A program made the position numbers and the translations under genes. This document shows positions 6,723 to 15,411 of a DNA stretch of 26,759 bases, piece after piece. Position 1 is the first letter of the stretch, and each line of letters starts with the position of its first letter. The stretch covers positions 1-26,759 of the forward strand of contig JAEDCQ010000023.1 in NCBI GenBank assembly GCA_016294075.1, given 5' to 3'. A model generated the notes under the pieces. That model did not search any database and was not told the DNA's origin. It worked only from the letters and a program-made list of their open reading frames with translations. This DNA is from Lachnospiraceae bacterium. Lineage in GTDB: Bacteria; Bacillota; Clostridia; Lachnospirales; Lachnospiraceae.

Positions 6723-7589
6723 TTACGCTTCTGCTTTCCAGAGCTTTTTAATGCGCAGCACTATCAAAACGCTGCCCGCTGCGGCAATTGTCAATGTTGT
6801 ATAAACAAGAATATATGCGGTATTCTGTGTAATGCGGTATCCGAGATATTCACTTGCCATTCCATTTAATATAGGTATGAAAAAATCAACTGCCGTATGT
6901 AAAAACAGGCAAATCAGAATACCGGCTATGTCTTTTCTGCGGCTGACAAAGTAAAATACTAACAATGTCAGGGCAATATGAATTACCATTGTTAAAATAC
7001 GTTCGTATCCCGCAAGCAGAAATGTCTGCCACGGTGTTTCAATTAAAATATCTCTGATTGCCAGAAATTGCTGATACATTGCACTAAATGATGCATTTTC
7101 TGCTCCTTTTAGTTTATCCAGCATACTATCAAACAGTCCGGTATTAATCAGAATCACATAAATCAGATTATTCACATATGCCGTACCGATTAAAACAACC
7201 GCTTCGATGCCGCCATGTCCGATTCCTGCCGCTATACCCATTTCATATGTAAGGTTCTTTGACAGGCTCTCACTTTTTGACAGAATTTTTGCAACACCGT
7301 ATCTTCCAATTACTTCAAATGCTCCCGCTGTAAATGCCAGAATAAAACAATATAGGATATAATACGTTTTAACCCATGTTATAAATCCCGGCAAAGCAGC
7401 AAGTACATTTATTATCTGAAGTCTTATGGCAACCTGCAGTAATACAAAACCGCATGCACCGAATGCTCCGGCAATCCATACTTCTTTTTTCTTATTCCGC
7501 ACACCGTATACAATATACAATGCAATCGGAAGAACGAGCCCGATAAACAATGTGATGCATATTGCAACAATCGTTAATATGTTAACCAT
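6723..7589 (-). CDS. YhfC-family intramembrane glutamic-type protease
   Basis: The product is a polytopic membrane protein of about 288 residues with seven or eight hydrophobic segments. It carries the family signatures: an E-x-x-GRYG motif in the middle, GIGHGGIEAV soon after (Glu and His in adjacent helices), and LFLHTAVDF near the C-terminus. These are the candidate catalytic and metal-like residues of YhfC/CPBP-related proteases; the substrate is not known. An in-frame ATG 12 bases further upstream exists, but the GAGGGG box lies between the two ATGs at the right distance for ATG 7587-7589, so the shorter start is chosen. It is convergent with the methyltransferase gene and downstream of thioredoxin reductase, about 110 bases away, with no strong terminator between them. 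Confidence 0.8.
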   Translation of the reverse strand: MVNILTIVAICITLFIGLVLPIALYIVYGVRNKKKEVWIAGAFGACGFVLLQVAIRLQIINVLAALPGFITWVKTYYILYCFILAFTAGAFEVIGRYGVAKILSKSESLSKNLTYEMGIAAGIGHGGIEAVVLIGTAYVNNLIYVILINTGLFDSMLDKLKGAENASFSAMYQQFLAIRDILIETPWQTFLLAGYERILTMVIHIALTLLVFYFVSRRKDIAGILICLFLHTAVDFFIPILNGMASEYLGYRITQNTAYILVYTTLTIAAAGSVLIVLRIKKLWKAEA

Positions 7590-7701
7590 ATTTCCCCTCA
7601 TTTCTTAATTATTTTCTATTACCCAATCAATATAATTATTCTTATATGTCCGATAAATCATTCTGCTTACTGCAGAATTCATCATTTGATTTACAGCCTG
7701 A

Positions 7702-8604
7702 CTATCCGACATATTCACAAGCCGCTAAAGCTGCAATCGCACCGTCTGCCGCTGCAGTAGTCAACTGTCTTACCTGTTTTGTCCTGCAGTCACCTGCCGC
7801 AAATATCCCTCCGGTTTTTGTTTTGCAGTCTTCTCCTGCCATAATATATCCGTTTTTATCCAGCTCGACTACATTTTCAAAACGATAATTATCCGGCATC
7901 CGTCCGATTGCCACAAATAAACCGTCTGTTTTTAGTTCTGTTTTTTCCCCTGTTACAACATCTTCTATTTCAATTCCTGTCAGACTATCATTTCCGAATA
8001 AAGCAGTTACTCTTTTTTCCATTAACGATACAATATTTTTTCTGCCGCTTAAACGCTGCTGTAATTCTTTTTCCGCACGAAATTCATTTCTGCGGTGAAT
8101 CAGATAAACGGTTTCACATGTATCTGAAAGATACAGTGCATCTGCAACAGCGGTGTTCCCGCCACCGAATACAGCAACCGTCTTTCCCTTAAAAAAAGCA
8201 CCGTCACATGTTGCACAATAAGAAATCCCTTTTCCTGTTAATTCCCTTTCATGCTCAAGTCCAAGAGGCCTGTTTTTGGAACCTGTTGCAAGAATAATAC
8301 TCTTACACGGATATGTCACACCACCTGCAAGAATTTCTTTGCCGGTATCCGTATTCCGTATTTCTTCCGCTTTTGCAAATACGATTTCCGTACCAAGCTC
8401 TACAGCCTGTTCATATATTCCGGTTGCAAAGTCAAAGCCGGATATCTCTTTGATTCCCGGATAATTCTCTACATGTGGCGTATTTACAATTTGTCCTCCA
8501 TAATAGGCTTCCTCCAGGACCATTACACTTTTTCCGGCACGTTTTGCATAAATTGCTGCTGAAAGTCCCGCAGTTCCGGCACCGATAATTACAACATCAT
8601 ACAT
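7702..8604 (-). CDS. trxB: Thioredoxin reductase (NADPH, FAD)
   Basis: At 300 residues the protein has the complete low-molecular-weight thioredoxin reductase layout. There is an N-terminal FAD-binding GAGTAGLSAA, ATGSKNRPLG, the redox-active disulfide C130-ATC-133 in CATCDGAFF, the NADPH-binding GGGNTAVADA (147-156) and HRRNEFRA (170-177), and the C-terminal FAD motif GIFAAGDCR. The intact HRRxxxRA signature predicts NADPH use, unlike ferredoxin-dependent clostridial relatives that lack it. It reduces thioredoxin in the cytosol. The start is supported by GAGGAA 8 bases upstream. No thioredoxin gene is adjacent. The 200-base gap to the divergent ybaK-like gene must hold both promoters, but neither could be assigned with confidence. 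Confidence 0.95.
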   Translation of the reverse strand: MYDVVIIGAGTAGLSAAIYAKRAGKSVMVLEEAYYGGQIVNTPHVENYPGIKEISGFDFATGIYEQAVELGTEIVFAKAEEIRNTDTGKEILAGGVTYPCKSIILATGSKNRPLGLEHERELTGKGISYCATCDGAFFKGKTVAVFGGGNTAVADALYLSDTCETVYLIHRRNEFRAEKELQQRLSGRKNIVSLMEKRVTALFGNDSLTGIEIEDVVTGEKTELKTDGLFVAIGRMPDNYRFENVVELDKNGYIMAGEDCKTKTGGIFAAGDCRTKQVRQLTTAAADGAIAALAACEYVG

Positions 8605-8805
8605 ATCTTTTTCCTCACTTATGAAACGGATTCTTACATAAATACAGATTCCTTTTTAGTCTTCCCATAATTTCCAAAAATAATTTTATCATAAAATTCA
8701 ACAAATATATATCATTTTCAAATATCTGATATGGGTTTTAGATTATTATTTACGAAAAGAAAATATTGGAATATACTGAAACAAGATAAAAAGGAGGATA
8801 TTTCC

Positions 8806-9276
8806 ATGTCAATAGAAAGAGTCAGAAGTTATTTTGAATCTGTGGGGTTAGCAGACAGAGTACATGAGTTTTCCATGACAACGGCAACCGTCGAAGAAGC
8901 CGCTGTTGCATTGGGATGTAAACCGGCACTTATTGCAAAAACACTTTCATTTTTACAGGAGGATTCCCCGTTAATCATTGTAACGGCAGGGGATGTGAAA
9001 ATTGATAATAAGAAATATAAACAGCTCTTCCACCAAAAAGCGAAGATGATTCCGCGCGAATTGGTGGAAGAATATACGGGATTTACTCCCGGAAGTGTAT
9101 GTCCGTTCGCTATTGATGAGCATATCCCTGTTTATCTGGATAGTTCGCTCAAACGCTTCCCCATCGTATATCCGGCTGCAGGCAGCAGCCAAAGTGCCGT
9201 GGAATTGTCTCTCAAAGAATTGGAAAAACATTCACACTCACTTGGATGGATTGATGTATGTACAAAGCCGGAGTAG
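8806..9276 (+). CDS. YbaK/EbsC-family aminoacyl-tRNA deacylase
   Basis: The 156-residue protein belongs to the YbaK/ProX editing superfamily, which clears misacylated tRNAs (Cys-tRNAPro in E. coli YbaK). Visible signatures are ALIAKTLSF with the conserved Lys at residue 45, VTAGDVKIDNKK, TPGSVCPFA and AAGSSQSAVELSL. A longer in-frame ORF starts at 8731, but its first 25 codons are AT-rich leader. The strong AAGGAGG at 8791-8797 is correctly spaced for ATG 8806. It is a single gene, divergent from trxB. A tRNA-Pro gene lies elsewhere in the window (18673-18745), but no direct link can be shown. Confidence 0.9.
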   Translation: MSIERVRSYFESVGLADRVHEFSMTTATVEEAAVALGCKPALIAKTLSFLQEDSPLIIVTAGDVKIDNKKYKQLFHQKAKMIPRELVEEYTGFTPGSVCPFAIDEHIPVYLDSSLKRFPIVYPAAGSSQSAVELSLKELEKHSHSLGWIDVCTKPE

Positions 9277-9296
9277 GTTTACATTCCCCCCTACTC
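9271..9296. terminator. Hairpin spanning the ends of two convergent genes
   Basis: GAGTAGG (9271-9277) pairs with CCTACTC (9290-9296). Both convergent genes end in GAG-TAG, so both stop codons lie inside the stem. There is no proper T-run on either side, so termination is uncertain; the structure may be coincidental. Confidence 0.35.
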
Positions 9297-10991
9297 TACA
9301 CTGTTATAAAAAGATTCAAGTTGCGGTCTGCAGCGCAAAAAGATCTTACCAAGCTCCGGGTCAAAATGGCTTCCGAGTGATTCTTCAATAATACGGAAGG
9401 CATTGTCATAATCCATTTTTTCTTTATAGCATCGTTTGCTGACAAGTGCATCAAAAACATCTGCTAAAGCCATAATCCTCGCTTCCGGTGGAATCCCGAT
9501 TCCGGAAAGCTTATCCGGATACCCTTCACCGTTCCATTTTTCATGATGATAATGTGCTATATTTTTGGCAATCCTTACAAATGCTTCATTTTCTACGCCA
9601 TCCAGAATCTGTCCAACAATCTCAGCGCCTTTTTCGGAATGTTTTTTCATTTCATCAAATTCTTCCGGTGTAAATTTGCCCGGTTTGCGCAGTATTCTGT
9701 CATCAACTGCAATTTTCCCGAGGTCATGCATAGGAGCCGCTTTTACAACAGAAGTTAAAAACTCATCTGGAAATTTATATTCTTCCGCATATTTTTTTAA
9801 TTCATTAATAAAAATTTTAATCACTTCACTTGTACGCTTAACATGACCGCCGGTATTTGTATCGCGGTTTTCTATCATATCCGCCATACCCAAGACAATC
9901 CGCTCCTGAAGCTTATTTACATACTCTGTTTTTTTACGTACTTCTTTTTTTAAATCCTTATTATAGTTATTTAAAAGCTTTAGGTATTTTTGTTGTTGTG
10001 TATCATCATTCAGTTCAATCAGATAACCGTCTATTTTTTTACTTTTCCCGGGATATAGTATCTTAAACTTACATTCTAAAACTCGTTCTTCTGATTCAAT
10101 CAAACATTTCTGTTCATCTGTAATCGGTTCCTCCAACCATGATCCGAAGTAATGATATAAGCCCGGAACTGATTTTATGTCTAAATGAGCATCAATTTTC
10201 TGGTTTTCCACCTCCGGCAAATACTCTTTTGCCTTTTCATTACAGCCAACATATCGTTTTTTCTGATCAAACACCAAATAACCGTACGAGGAATTTTCAT
10301 TCAGAGAATTGGCAATACTTTCCATCACCTCATATTTACCGATGCGTCTGATTAAAACAAGGAATAAAATATCATCAAAAATATATGCAATAGTAATCAA
10401 TTCAAAAGTACTACCTGAAATTCGTCTGAATAGATAACAAACAGTTGTAATTATAACCATCATAAGTATACAGAATACAACCTGACGCGGAATATTCTTC
10501 ATTAGTAATGAATAAAAGATAACTCCTATCATCAAGCCGATACTGATGAATAAATAAACCATATACAGCTTATGCATCGGTCCGTATTCTTTTATCAAAT
10601 ATGTCATTCCATTTTCCGTCGCTATTGATACATTTTTATAAAAAGCCGTCCGTTTTCCGACAGAAAAAGCAAAGTAAAGCACCATTGTACACATAGACAA
10701 TAAACAAATTACCAACCACGCCGGAATCTCCATACGACATAACTTCATAATTGCAAATAACATAAAAATCGGAACAAAGGTACTTCCCATATATAATAGC
10801 CGGTGTCCCAGTAATGCTGCATCAAGACTCTCAGCAGTTGATAAAGCATAGTTTCCCATGTTACAGATCATAATTGATAAAAACACAAGAAGATAATACA
10901 TAACATTTTGATTTTTACTTATATAAATCAGTAAAATAAGCATTATTACAGATGCAAGAAATGTTATTGCATACATATTTATTCCCAACAT
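9291..10991 (-). CDS. Membrane HD-GYP c-di-GMP phosphodiesterase with 7TM-like sensor
   Basis: The 566-residue protein has about seven N-terminal TM segments (residues 1-215, a histidine-kinase-7TM-like sensor), a PAS-like region (about 225-330, YGYLVFDQKKRYVGCNEKA), a short coiled coil (330-365) and a C-terminal HD-GYP domain. In the last, GGHVKRT (381-387), MHDLGKIA (HD at 422-423), H451, HHEKWNGEGYP (482-492) and ALADVFDAL are all intact, so hydrolysis of cyclic di-GMP is expected. The sensor ligand is unknown. The start ATG 10989-10991 follows GAGGTG at 5 bases. It lies downstream of the bile salt hydrolase but is separated by a strong terminator (11128-11176) and has its own promoter. 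With the EAL protein at 4427-5131 it gives two c-di-GMP-degrading enzymes and no GGDEF synthase in the window. Confidence 0.93.
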   Translation of the reverse strand: MLGINMYAITFLASVIMLILLIYISKNQNVMYYLLVFLSIMICNMGNYALSTAESLDAALLGHRLLYMGSTFVPIFMLFAIMKLCRMEIPAWLVICLLSMCTMVLYFAFSVGKRTAFYKNVSIATENGMTYLIKEYGPMHKLYMVYLFISIGLMIGVIFYSLLMKNIPRQVVFCILMMVIITTVCYLFRRISGSTFELITIAYIFDDILFLVLIRRIGKYEVMESIANSLNENSSYGYLVFDQKKRYVGCNEKAKEYLPEVENQKIDAHLDIKSVPGLYHYFGSWLEEPITDEQKCLIESEERVLECKFKILYPGKSKKIDGYLIELNDDTQQQKYLKLLNNYNKDLKKEVRKKTEYVNKLQERIVLGMADMIENRDTNTGGHVKRTSEVIKIFINELKKYAEEYKFPDEFLTSVVKAAPMHDLGKIAVDDRILRKPGKFTPEEFDEMKKHSEKGAEIVGQILDGVENEAFVRIAKNIAHYHHEKWNGEGYPDKLSGIGIPPEARIMALADVFDALVSKRCYKEKMDYDNAFRIIEESLGSHFDPELGKIFLRCRPQLESFYNSVE

Positions 10992-11030
10992 ATATCACCT
11001 CATCTTTGGAATGTTAAACCCTCTATTCAG

Positions 11031-11060
11031 ATTTTACCCTATTACTCTTCCGTTTGTCTA
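11031..11060 (-). promoter_or_regulatory. Likely promoter of the HD-GYP gene
   Basis: On the minus strand TAGACA (complement of 11055-11060), an 18-base spacer and TAAAAT (complement of 11031-11036) precede the start codon by about 40 bases. Each box matches the sigmaA consensus at five of six positions. Confidence 0.55.
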
Positions 11061-11127
11061 CCTGATAAACTTTATATATTTTAATCAGTTCTATATTTTT
11101 TACGGATACATATCTTATCTCTCCCAA

Positions 11128-11176
11128 AAAAGGTCGAATGCATTAGACTTTTTAAGTCTGACACATTCGACCTTTT
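11128..11176. terminator. Strong terminator after the bile salt hydrolase gene
   Basis: A perfect 13-base stem, AAAAGGTCGAATG (11128-11140) with CATTCGACCTTTT (11164-11176), encloses a second small hairpin AGACTT/AAGTCT. A-run and T-run flank the stem on both sides, so it should work in either direction. It is placed 9 bases past the stop of the bile salt hydrolase gene. Confidence 0.85.
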
Positions 11177-11184
11177 GTATTAAC

Positions 11185-12159
11185 TTAATTCTGCATTTTA
11201 ATCTGTTGCCCGGTAATCAGCGGATAGGATACCGGTTTGTCCGAATCAAGATTTTCATTATGCATATCTACAGCCGAAATCTGACTGTTCTCATATGTTG
11301 TATAATAATAGATACCTTTATCCGTGTTACAGCAGCAGCTGTAAATTGTAATCTCATATTGTCCGTTTCCCATATGAACACATCCGCGCTGCTGTTCTAC
11401 AGAAGCTAAAATATGGAAAAATTGGCTGATGCTTTCCGATTCCGACTCACCGGATACCGAATTCAGCTTTGTAAAGGCAGCTTTCACAAAACGTGATGCA
11501 GAAGATAAATCTCCCGGGAGGCCCATTCCTCCCATTCCCCTGCTGTATGTCTCAAGCTTTAAGTCCTTTGAAAAGCTGTTTTGCAGCGGCTCTGTAGATA
11601 ATCCCATATAGTTGTTGAGCATAAACATCTGTGTCTCAAACGGAGGATTATTCGTTAATACCCCAATTGGATTATCATAGACTTTAACTCCATCTTTTAC
11701 CGCTTCTACCGTAATCGAAGCATCCCTGTCCGAAATAAGCCAATGCAGAGGTGATGGCGGAAGCTGTTCACTGAATGAAATATCAACAAGATTAATCTGT
11801 CCAAGCAGCTTCTTACATTCTTCAATTGTCGCACACTGCCCCAGTATCCATGGGATGAATTCAAACGACGCAACATTATCCCTGCCTTCCTCATAAGGCT
11901 TGTACACAGCATTACCGGGGAAATTCAAACCCGCCATACTTAAACCTTTTTCATTGGTAGCTTCGTAATATAGCGGCTGATTCCCAACTACATATGCCAT
12001 CCCAATCATTGCATAATGTGAAGGCAGTGCATTTACTTTCCGAAAAGTAAACGGGAAATTTCTTGGTGTAACGGTAATGGTTTCTTCATAGGAATATTCA
12101 TAATCCAAATTCCGACCGAAATAATGGTCTTTTGTTTTATAGCTTATTGCTGTACACAT
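11185..12159 (-). CDS. bsh: Choloylglycine hydrolase (bile salt hydrolase type)
   Basis: This Ntn hydrolase removes glycine or taurine from conjugated bile acids. With ATG 12157-12159 the protein starts MCTAI, placing the catalytic Cys at position 2, exposed after Met removal. An in-frame ATG seven codons upstream would bury it and would lie upstream of the AGGAGG box itself, so it is rejected. The other conserved residues are present: R16 and D19 in FGRNLDY, N79 in GLNFPG, N171 in TNNPPFETQ, and R223 in SSASRFVKAAF. The GLPGDLSS loop is as in Gram-positive bile salt hydrolases. Length is 324 residues, normal for the family; there is no signal peptide, so it is cytosolic. Penicillin V acylase is the alternative within the family. 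No bile transporter gene is adjacent. The promoter was not identified. Confidence 0.92.
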   Translation of the reverse strand: MCTAISYKTKDHYFGRNLDYEYSYEETITVTPRNFPFTFRKVNALPSHYAMIGMAYVVGNQPLYYEATNEKGLSMAGLNFPGNAVYKPYEEGRDNVASFEFIPWILGQCATIEECKKLLGQINLVDISFSEQLPPSPLHWLISDRDASITVEAVKDGVKVYDNPIGVLTNNPPFETQMFMLNNYMGLSTEPLQNSFSKDLKLETYSRGMGGMGLPGDLSSASRFVKAAFTKLNSVSGESESESISQFFHILASVEQQRGCVHMGNGQYEITIYSCCCNTDKGIYYYTTYENSQISAVDMHNENLDSDKPVSYPLITGQQIKMQN

Positions 12160-12282
12160 ATCATCATATCCTCCTATCAATTATCATTGCTCAAGGTTGA
12201 CTGTTCGTAAATAGAAAAAGTTTTTATACTTTCTTAGTTTATCCATTTTAAGTAGAGCAAATCCCTTTTTCTAACGATACAT

Positions 12283-12486
12283 TTAAACAATGTCTTTATC
12301 ATATAATACCGTCTTTCCGTCCGGAATAATTGTCTCCTCACCATGTACTACCATTGCAATTAGAGTATCGGACTTTGAGATAAAACGCTCCTGCAGTTTA
12401 TCCTGCTCACTAGGCATGTATGGCGGTACACTGAGAATTACATCATCTCCTGCAAGAATATTGGTATCACCTCTTGCAATATCCCT
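12283..12486 (-). pseudogene. RCK_C (TrkA_C)-like C-terminal fragment
   Basis: Between the bile salt hydrolase and the radical SAM gene an open frame without a start reads RDIARGDTNILAGDDVILSV... and HGEETIIPDGKTVLYDKDIV, then stops. The pattern GDT-x-I-x-AGD-x-V-x-L and ETIIP-x-G-x-TVL is typical of RCK_C (TrkA_C) domains at the C-terminus of ion channels and transporters. It starts directly behind a stop codon and abuts the stop of the radical SAM gene, so everything before it is lost. It has no ribosome-binding site and is presumed not to be expressed as a functional protein. Confidence 0.55.
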
Positions 12487-12491
12487 TTATA

Positions 12492-13088
12492 TCAGGTGAA
12501 TTCGCGGATTCTTAAATGAATACCCAAATCATCTGCTAATTTTTCCGATGCTTCTATGTCTTCTTTCGGAATGACATCCACGACGGAAAGCTGGGTATGT
12601 ACAAATGCATCCCTTGCAAGCTTTGCAAAATCCAGCAAAGCGTAAAATGCATTTGCAAACTGCGGTCTTGTGACTTCCTGATATTTTTCCGCTGTCGGTG
12701 CATTCAGGCTGATGGATACTCTGTCAATCACTTCTGCCAATTCAGGAACTATATTCCGTTTGTGGTATAAGTTCGCCAGGCCATTCGTATTCAGACGGAT
12801 TTTAATATTGTTATGCTCCTTTATATAAGCCGCACTCGCAAGCAGATTTTCAAGCGCACAGGTCGGCTCTCCATAACCGCAGTACACAACCTCGTCATAA
12901 CCGCTGAAATCAAAATTGTCAATCGCTTTCTTAATTTCTTCCAATGTCGGTTCCTCTTGAAACCACAGATTTTCTGCCTCTCCTACGCTGTCCTTATGTG
13001 AACGAATGCAGAATCTGCAGCTACAGTCACATTTATTTGTAATGTTTAAATATACCTGATTATTATATGTATATAATATATCTGCCAT
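12492..13088 (-). CDS. Radical SAM protein, TatD-associated type
   Basis: The 198-residue protein has the radical SAM cluster motif CX3CX2C as C20-DCS-C24-RF-C27. It is followed by FCIRSHKDSVGEAENLW, YDEVVYCGYGEPT (the SAM-binding GGEP-like segment is CGYGEP here) and IRLNTNGLA, then VSISLNAP. From memory this is the short TatD-family-associated radical SAM group (tatD_link_rSAM), usually found beside a tatD nuclease; no tatD is present in this window. The length fits the family, and the natural end ...IHLRIREFT is intact. The substrate is unknown. The start ATG 13086-13088 follows GGAAGGAG at 8 bases. Downstream is the RCK_C fragment, suggesting a deletion that could also have removed the usual neighbours. 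Confidence 0.85.
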   Translation of the reverse strand: MADILYTYNNQVYLNITNKCDCSCRFCIRSHKDSVGEAENLWFQEEPTLEEIKKAIDNFDFSGYDEVVYCGYGEPTCALENLLASAAYIKEHNNIKIRLNTNGLANLYHKRNIVPELAEVIDRVSISLNAPTAEKYQEVTRPQFANAFYALLDFAKLARDAFVHTQLSVVDVIPKEDIEASEKLADDLGIHLRIREFT

Positions 13089-13397
13089 ATAAGCTCCTTC
13101 CCGCTATATATTGAAGTTTTTCTTGTTCTTCCTGCTTTCTAATTTTATTTAAACACGTTTCATATACTCTATCCCATAATTGGTCTTAAAAAAATATCCA
13201 ATTCTATTAAAAATAACCATACCAGTTTTGAAACGTAAACACTATAAAACGAAGCAGCAGTAAATATGGGCTTGTTTGATTTTTCAAATAATTAGGCATA
13301 CCTTTTCTCTCACTAAAAAAAGATATGCCTTATTATTCCCAATATCGTTTTCTTTACTCATTCCGTACAATAAAATATAATTTAAAACAGTATATTA
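13089..13397. other. Intergenic region between the chemoreceptor and radical SAM gene
   Basis: No complete gene was seen. On the minus strand, just before the radical SAM start, a frame without a start codon reads QLWDRVYETCLNKIRKQEEQ and then IAGRSLYGR, which looks coding-like and might be the end of a lost gene. The rest is AT-rich and contains the hairpin at 13293-13331. The radical SAM promoter was not assigned. Confidence 0.35.
13293..13331 (-). terminator. Hairpin downstream of the chemoreceptor gene
   Basis: AGGCATA (13294-13300) pairs with TATGCCT (13324-13330), and an inner CTTTT/AAAAG pairing extends the stem. It lies about 70 bases past the chemoreceptor stop. The T-run after the stem is weak, so efficiency is uncertain. 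Confidence 0.5.
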
Positions 13398-15323
13398 CTA
13401 TACGTGGAATCTGGAAATCAACTTACTAAGATTCTTAGCCTGCTCAGATAATTCTTCTGTTGCTGCTGCGGTTTCCTCTGCTGTAGCAGAGTTAATCTGA
13501 ACAACATCTGAAATATTCGATATCTCAAGCTTGATGTGTGATGATTTATCCGCTTGTTCCTTCGTATCTACCGAGATATCTTTAAATGCTTTTGAAATCT
13601 GCTCAGAATTTTCAACAATATCCTTAAGACATTTTGAAGTCGAATCCGCACAGAGCATAGCACTTTCAATTTTATTTAAACAATCGGTAATCATCTCCGC
13701 TGTCTTCTTAGAAGACTCTGTCGTCTTAGCTGCCAAATTGCCAACCTCATCTGCAACTACCGCAAATCCTCGTCCGCTTTCTCCGACACGTGCTGCCTCT
13801 ACAGATGCATTTAAGGCTAATATGTTGATTTGGAATGCGATGGATTCAATTGTACCGATAATATTCTGAATATCGGATGACATATTCTCTACCTGATTGA
13901 CAGCATCGCAAAGCTGCTCCATTTTATTATTGCCGTTTATAATCAGAGTATCTAATTCCTGCAAACGTTCCTGTACCCGTTCCTCACTATCTGAATTGCG
14001 TGCAATACATTCTGCCATATCCTCAACGCTTGATACTAACTGATTAATAGAAGATGCCTGTGTAACGCTGCCCTTTGCTAATGAGTCAGCCGCATCAGTC
14101 AATTCCCGTGAGCTCGTTCCGACAGAATATGCTGATTCCTGCACTTCCTTAATTAGTCTCTGCATAATTACTCTAATACGATTTACAGAATCTGATAACT
14201 GATTAAAATCTCCGGGATAGGAATTCATAGCAGTCTGTGTCAAGTCATAATCTGCCATTCCACCCAAAATCATATTTGTTTCATAGATTATCTTCTTAAA
14301 TGTCTGCTGTAACTCTCCGGCAGAGTTCTGAAGCTGTCCTATCTCATCCGTACGTTTACTTGGCTCGATTTGATGATTCAAATTACCTTCGGAAAGAGAT
14401 GTTAATGCCTGACTGACCTGATGAACTGATTTCCCTATGCTTCCTGCGAAAAATACTGCAAGAATAAGTGCCGCAATAAGAGCCACAACGTCTACTACAA
14501 AAAGAGTCCTCATCGTATCATACGTTGACTCCATAAAATCCGCTTTTGGTGCTGTTACGACAATAGTCCAGCCATTCGTACCCGCAACCGGACTATACCC
14601 GCATAAATACTCCGTACCTTTGTCATTATACTCTCCCGCACCACTTACCTGGGACAATATCATATCGGAAATTCTTCCCATGCCGTTTTCGTTATCCGTT
14701 ATATTATATTCTCCTATCAGTGATTCATCGGGATGAACGATTACCATTCCGTTCCCATCTACTAAATATGTATAACTTCTTTCACTGATTACAATCTGAT
14801 TAAGTATCTTACTCATGAAATCAACATCCATACGGAAATAGACAACACCATTTATTTCCTGATTCCTGTTATAAACAGGGGATGCCACGCTGAATCCGTA
14901 ATTACCGGTGTATTTACTCAAGGTCAAATCAGAAATATTAACATTTCCTGCCAATGCTTCTTTAACATAATCACGGTCACTAAAATCTGTACCATCCTTA
15001 CGGCTGACCCCATTACAATCAAGTATATTGCCACTGGTAAATTCATAATTTTCTGCCAGATTATCGATATGGTCTGAAACGATTGCGTCTTGTCCTGACG
15101 CAGCTAATACGGAATCATATCCGGACACCTGCGCCATTTTCTTAAAATCATTTAATTTTTCCTCAATTTCCTTTGCCGCCAATTCTGCGGAAATCTGCAT
15201 TGTCTTTTTGGCATCTGCAGTTCCCATTTCCACATTTTTATTGTATGTAACTATTCCAACAGTTGCGACAATTGCAAGAACGACGGTGCCAAATATTATT
15301 GAAAGTCTTGTCTTAAGTTTCAT
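13398..15323 (-). CDS. Methyl-accepting chemotaxis protein with dCache sensor
   Basis: The 641-residue receptor has TM1 at about residues 8-27, an extracellular double-Cache-like sensor (about 35-270; YTYLVDGNGMVIVHP, GWTIVVTAP), TM2 at about 273-296, a HAMP domain (about 297-350) and a cytoplasmic signalling domain. The hairpin tip that contacts CheA and CheW is canonical: ALNASVEAARVGESGRGFAV, at about 503-521. The C-terminus carries the glutamate-rich segment TAEETAAATEELSEQA. No CheR-tethering pentapeptide is seen at the end. The ligand is unknown; amino acids and small organic acids are common for dCache receptors. The start has GGAGGGG 6 bases upstream. The gene is monocistronic with its own promoter, and its presence suggests a motile organism. 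Confidence 0.95.
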   Translation of the reverse strand: MKLKTRLSIIFGTVVLAIVATVGIVTYNKNVEMGTADAKKTMQISAELAAKEIEEKLNDFKKMAQVSGYDSVLAASGQDAIVSDHIDNLAENYEFTSGNILDCNGVSRKDGTDFSDRDYVKEALAGNVNISDLTLSKYTGNYGFSVASPVYNRNQEINGVVYFRMDVDFMSKILNQIVISERSYTYLVDGNGMVIVHPDESLIGEYNITDNENGMGRISDMILSQVSGAGEYNDKGTEYLCGYSPVAGTNGWTIVVTAPKADFMESTYDTMRTLFVVDVVALIAALILAVFFAGSIGKSVHQVSQALTSLSEGNLNHQIEPSKRTDEIGQLQNSAGELQQTFKKIIYETNMILGGMADYDLTQTAMNSYPGDFNQLSDSVNRIRVIMQRLIKEVQESAYSVGTSSRELTDAADSLAKGSVTQASSINQLVSSVEDMAECIARNSDSEERVQERLQELDTLIINGNNKMEQLCDAVNQVENMSSDIQNIIGTIESIAFQINILALNASVEAARVGESGRGFAVVADEVGNLAAKTTESSKKTAEMITDCLNKIESAMLCADSTSKCLKDIVENSEQISKAFKDISVDTKEQADKSSHIKLEISNISDVVQINSATAEETAAATEELSEQAKNLSKLISRFHV

Positions 15324-15364
15324 AGGCCCCTCCTCATACGTAATTACTTAATCAACCTATTATT

Positions 15365-15393
15365 ATGGTACTATTTTTTTTCTTCTTGTACAA
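15365..15393 (-). promoter_or_regulatory. Promoter of the chemoreceptor gene
   Basis: On the minus strand TTGTAC (complement of 15388-15393), a 17-base A-rich spacer and TACCAT (complement of 15365-15370) lie about 40 bases upstream of the start. It resembles sigmaA rather than the flagellar sigma28 pattern. Confidence 0.6.
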
Positions 15394-15411
15394 GTATATT
15401 TCTTTTGCCGG

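Noticed and set aside
8731..8805. Longer N-terminus for the YbaK-type protein
   Set aside because: The extra 25 codons are AT-rich, lack a ribosome-binding site and are not part of the family, whereas AAGGAGG is ideally placed for ATG 8806.
12160..12180. Upstream ATG for the bile salt hydrolase
   Set aside because: It would place seven residues before the catalytic Cys, which must be N-terminal, and the ATG lies upstream of the AGGAGG box.
12290..12499. Plus-strand ORF over the RCK_C fragment
   Set aside because: It is the complement of a coding-like minus-strand frame and has a shadow composition.
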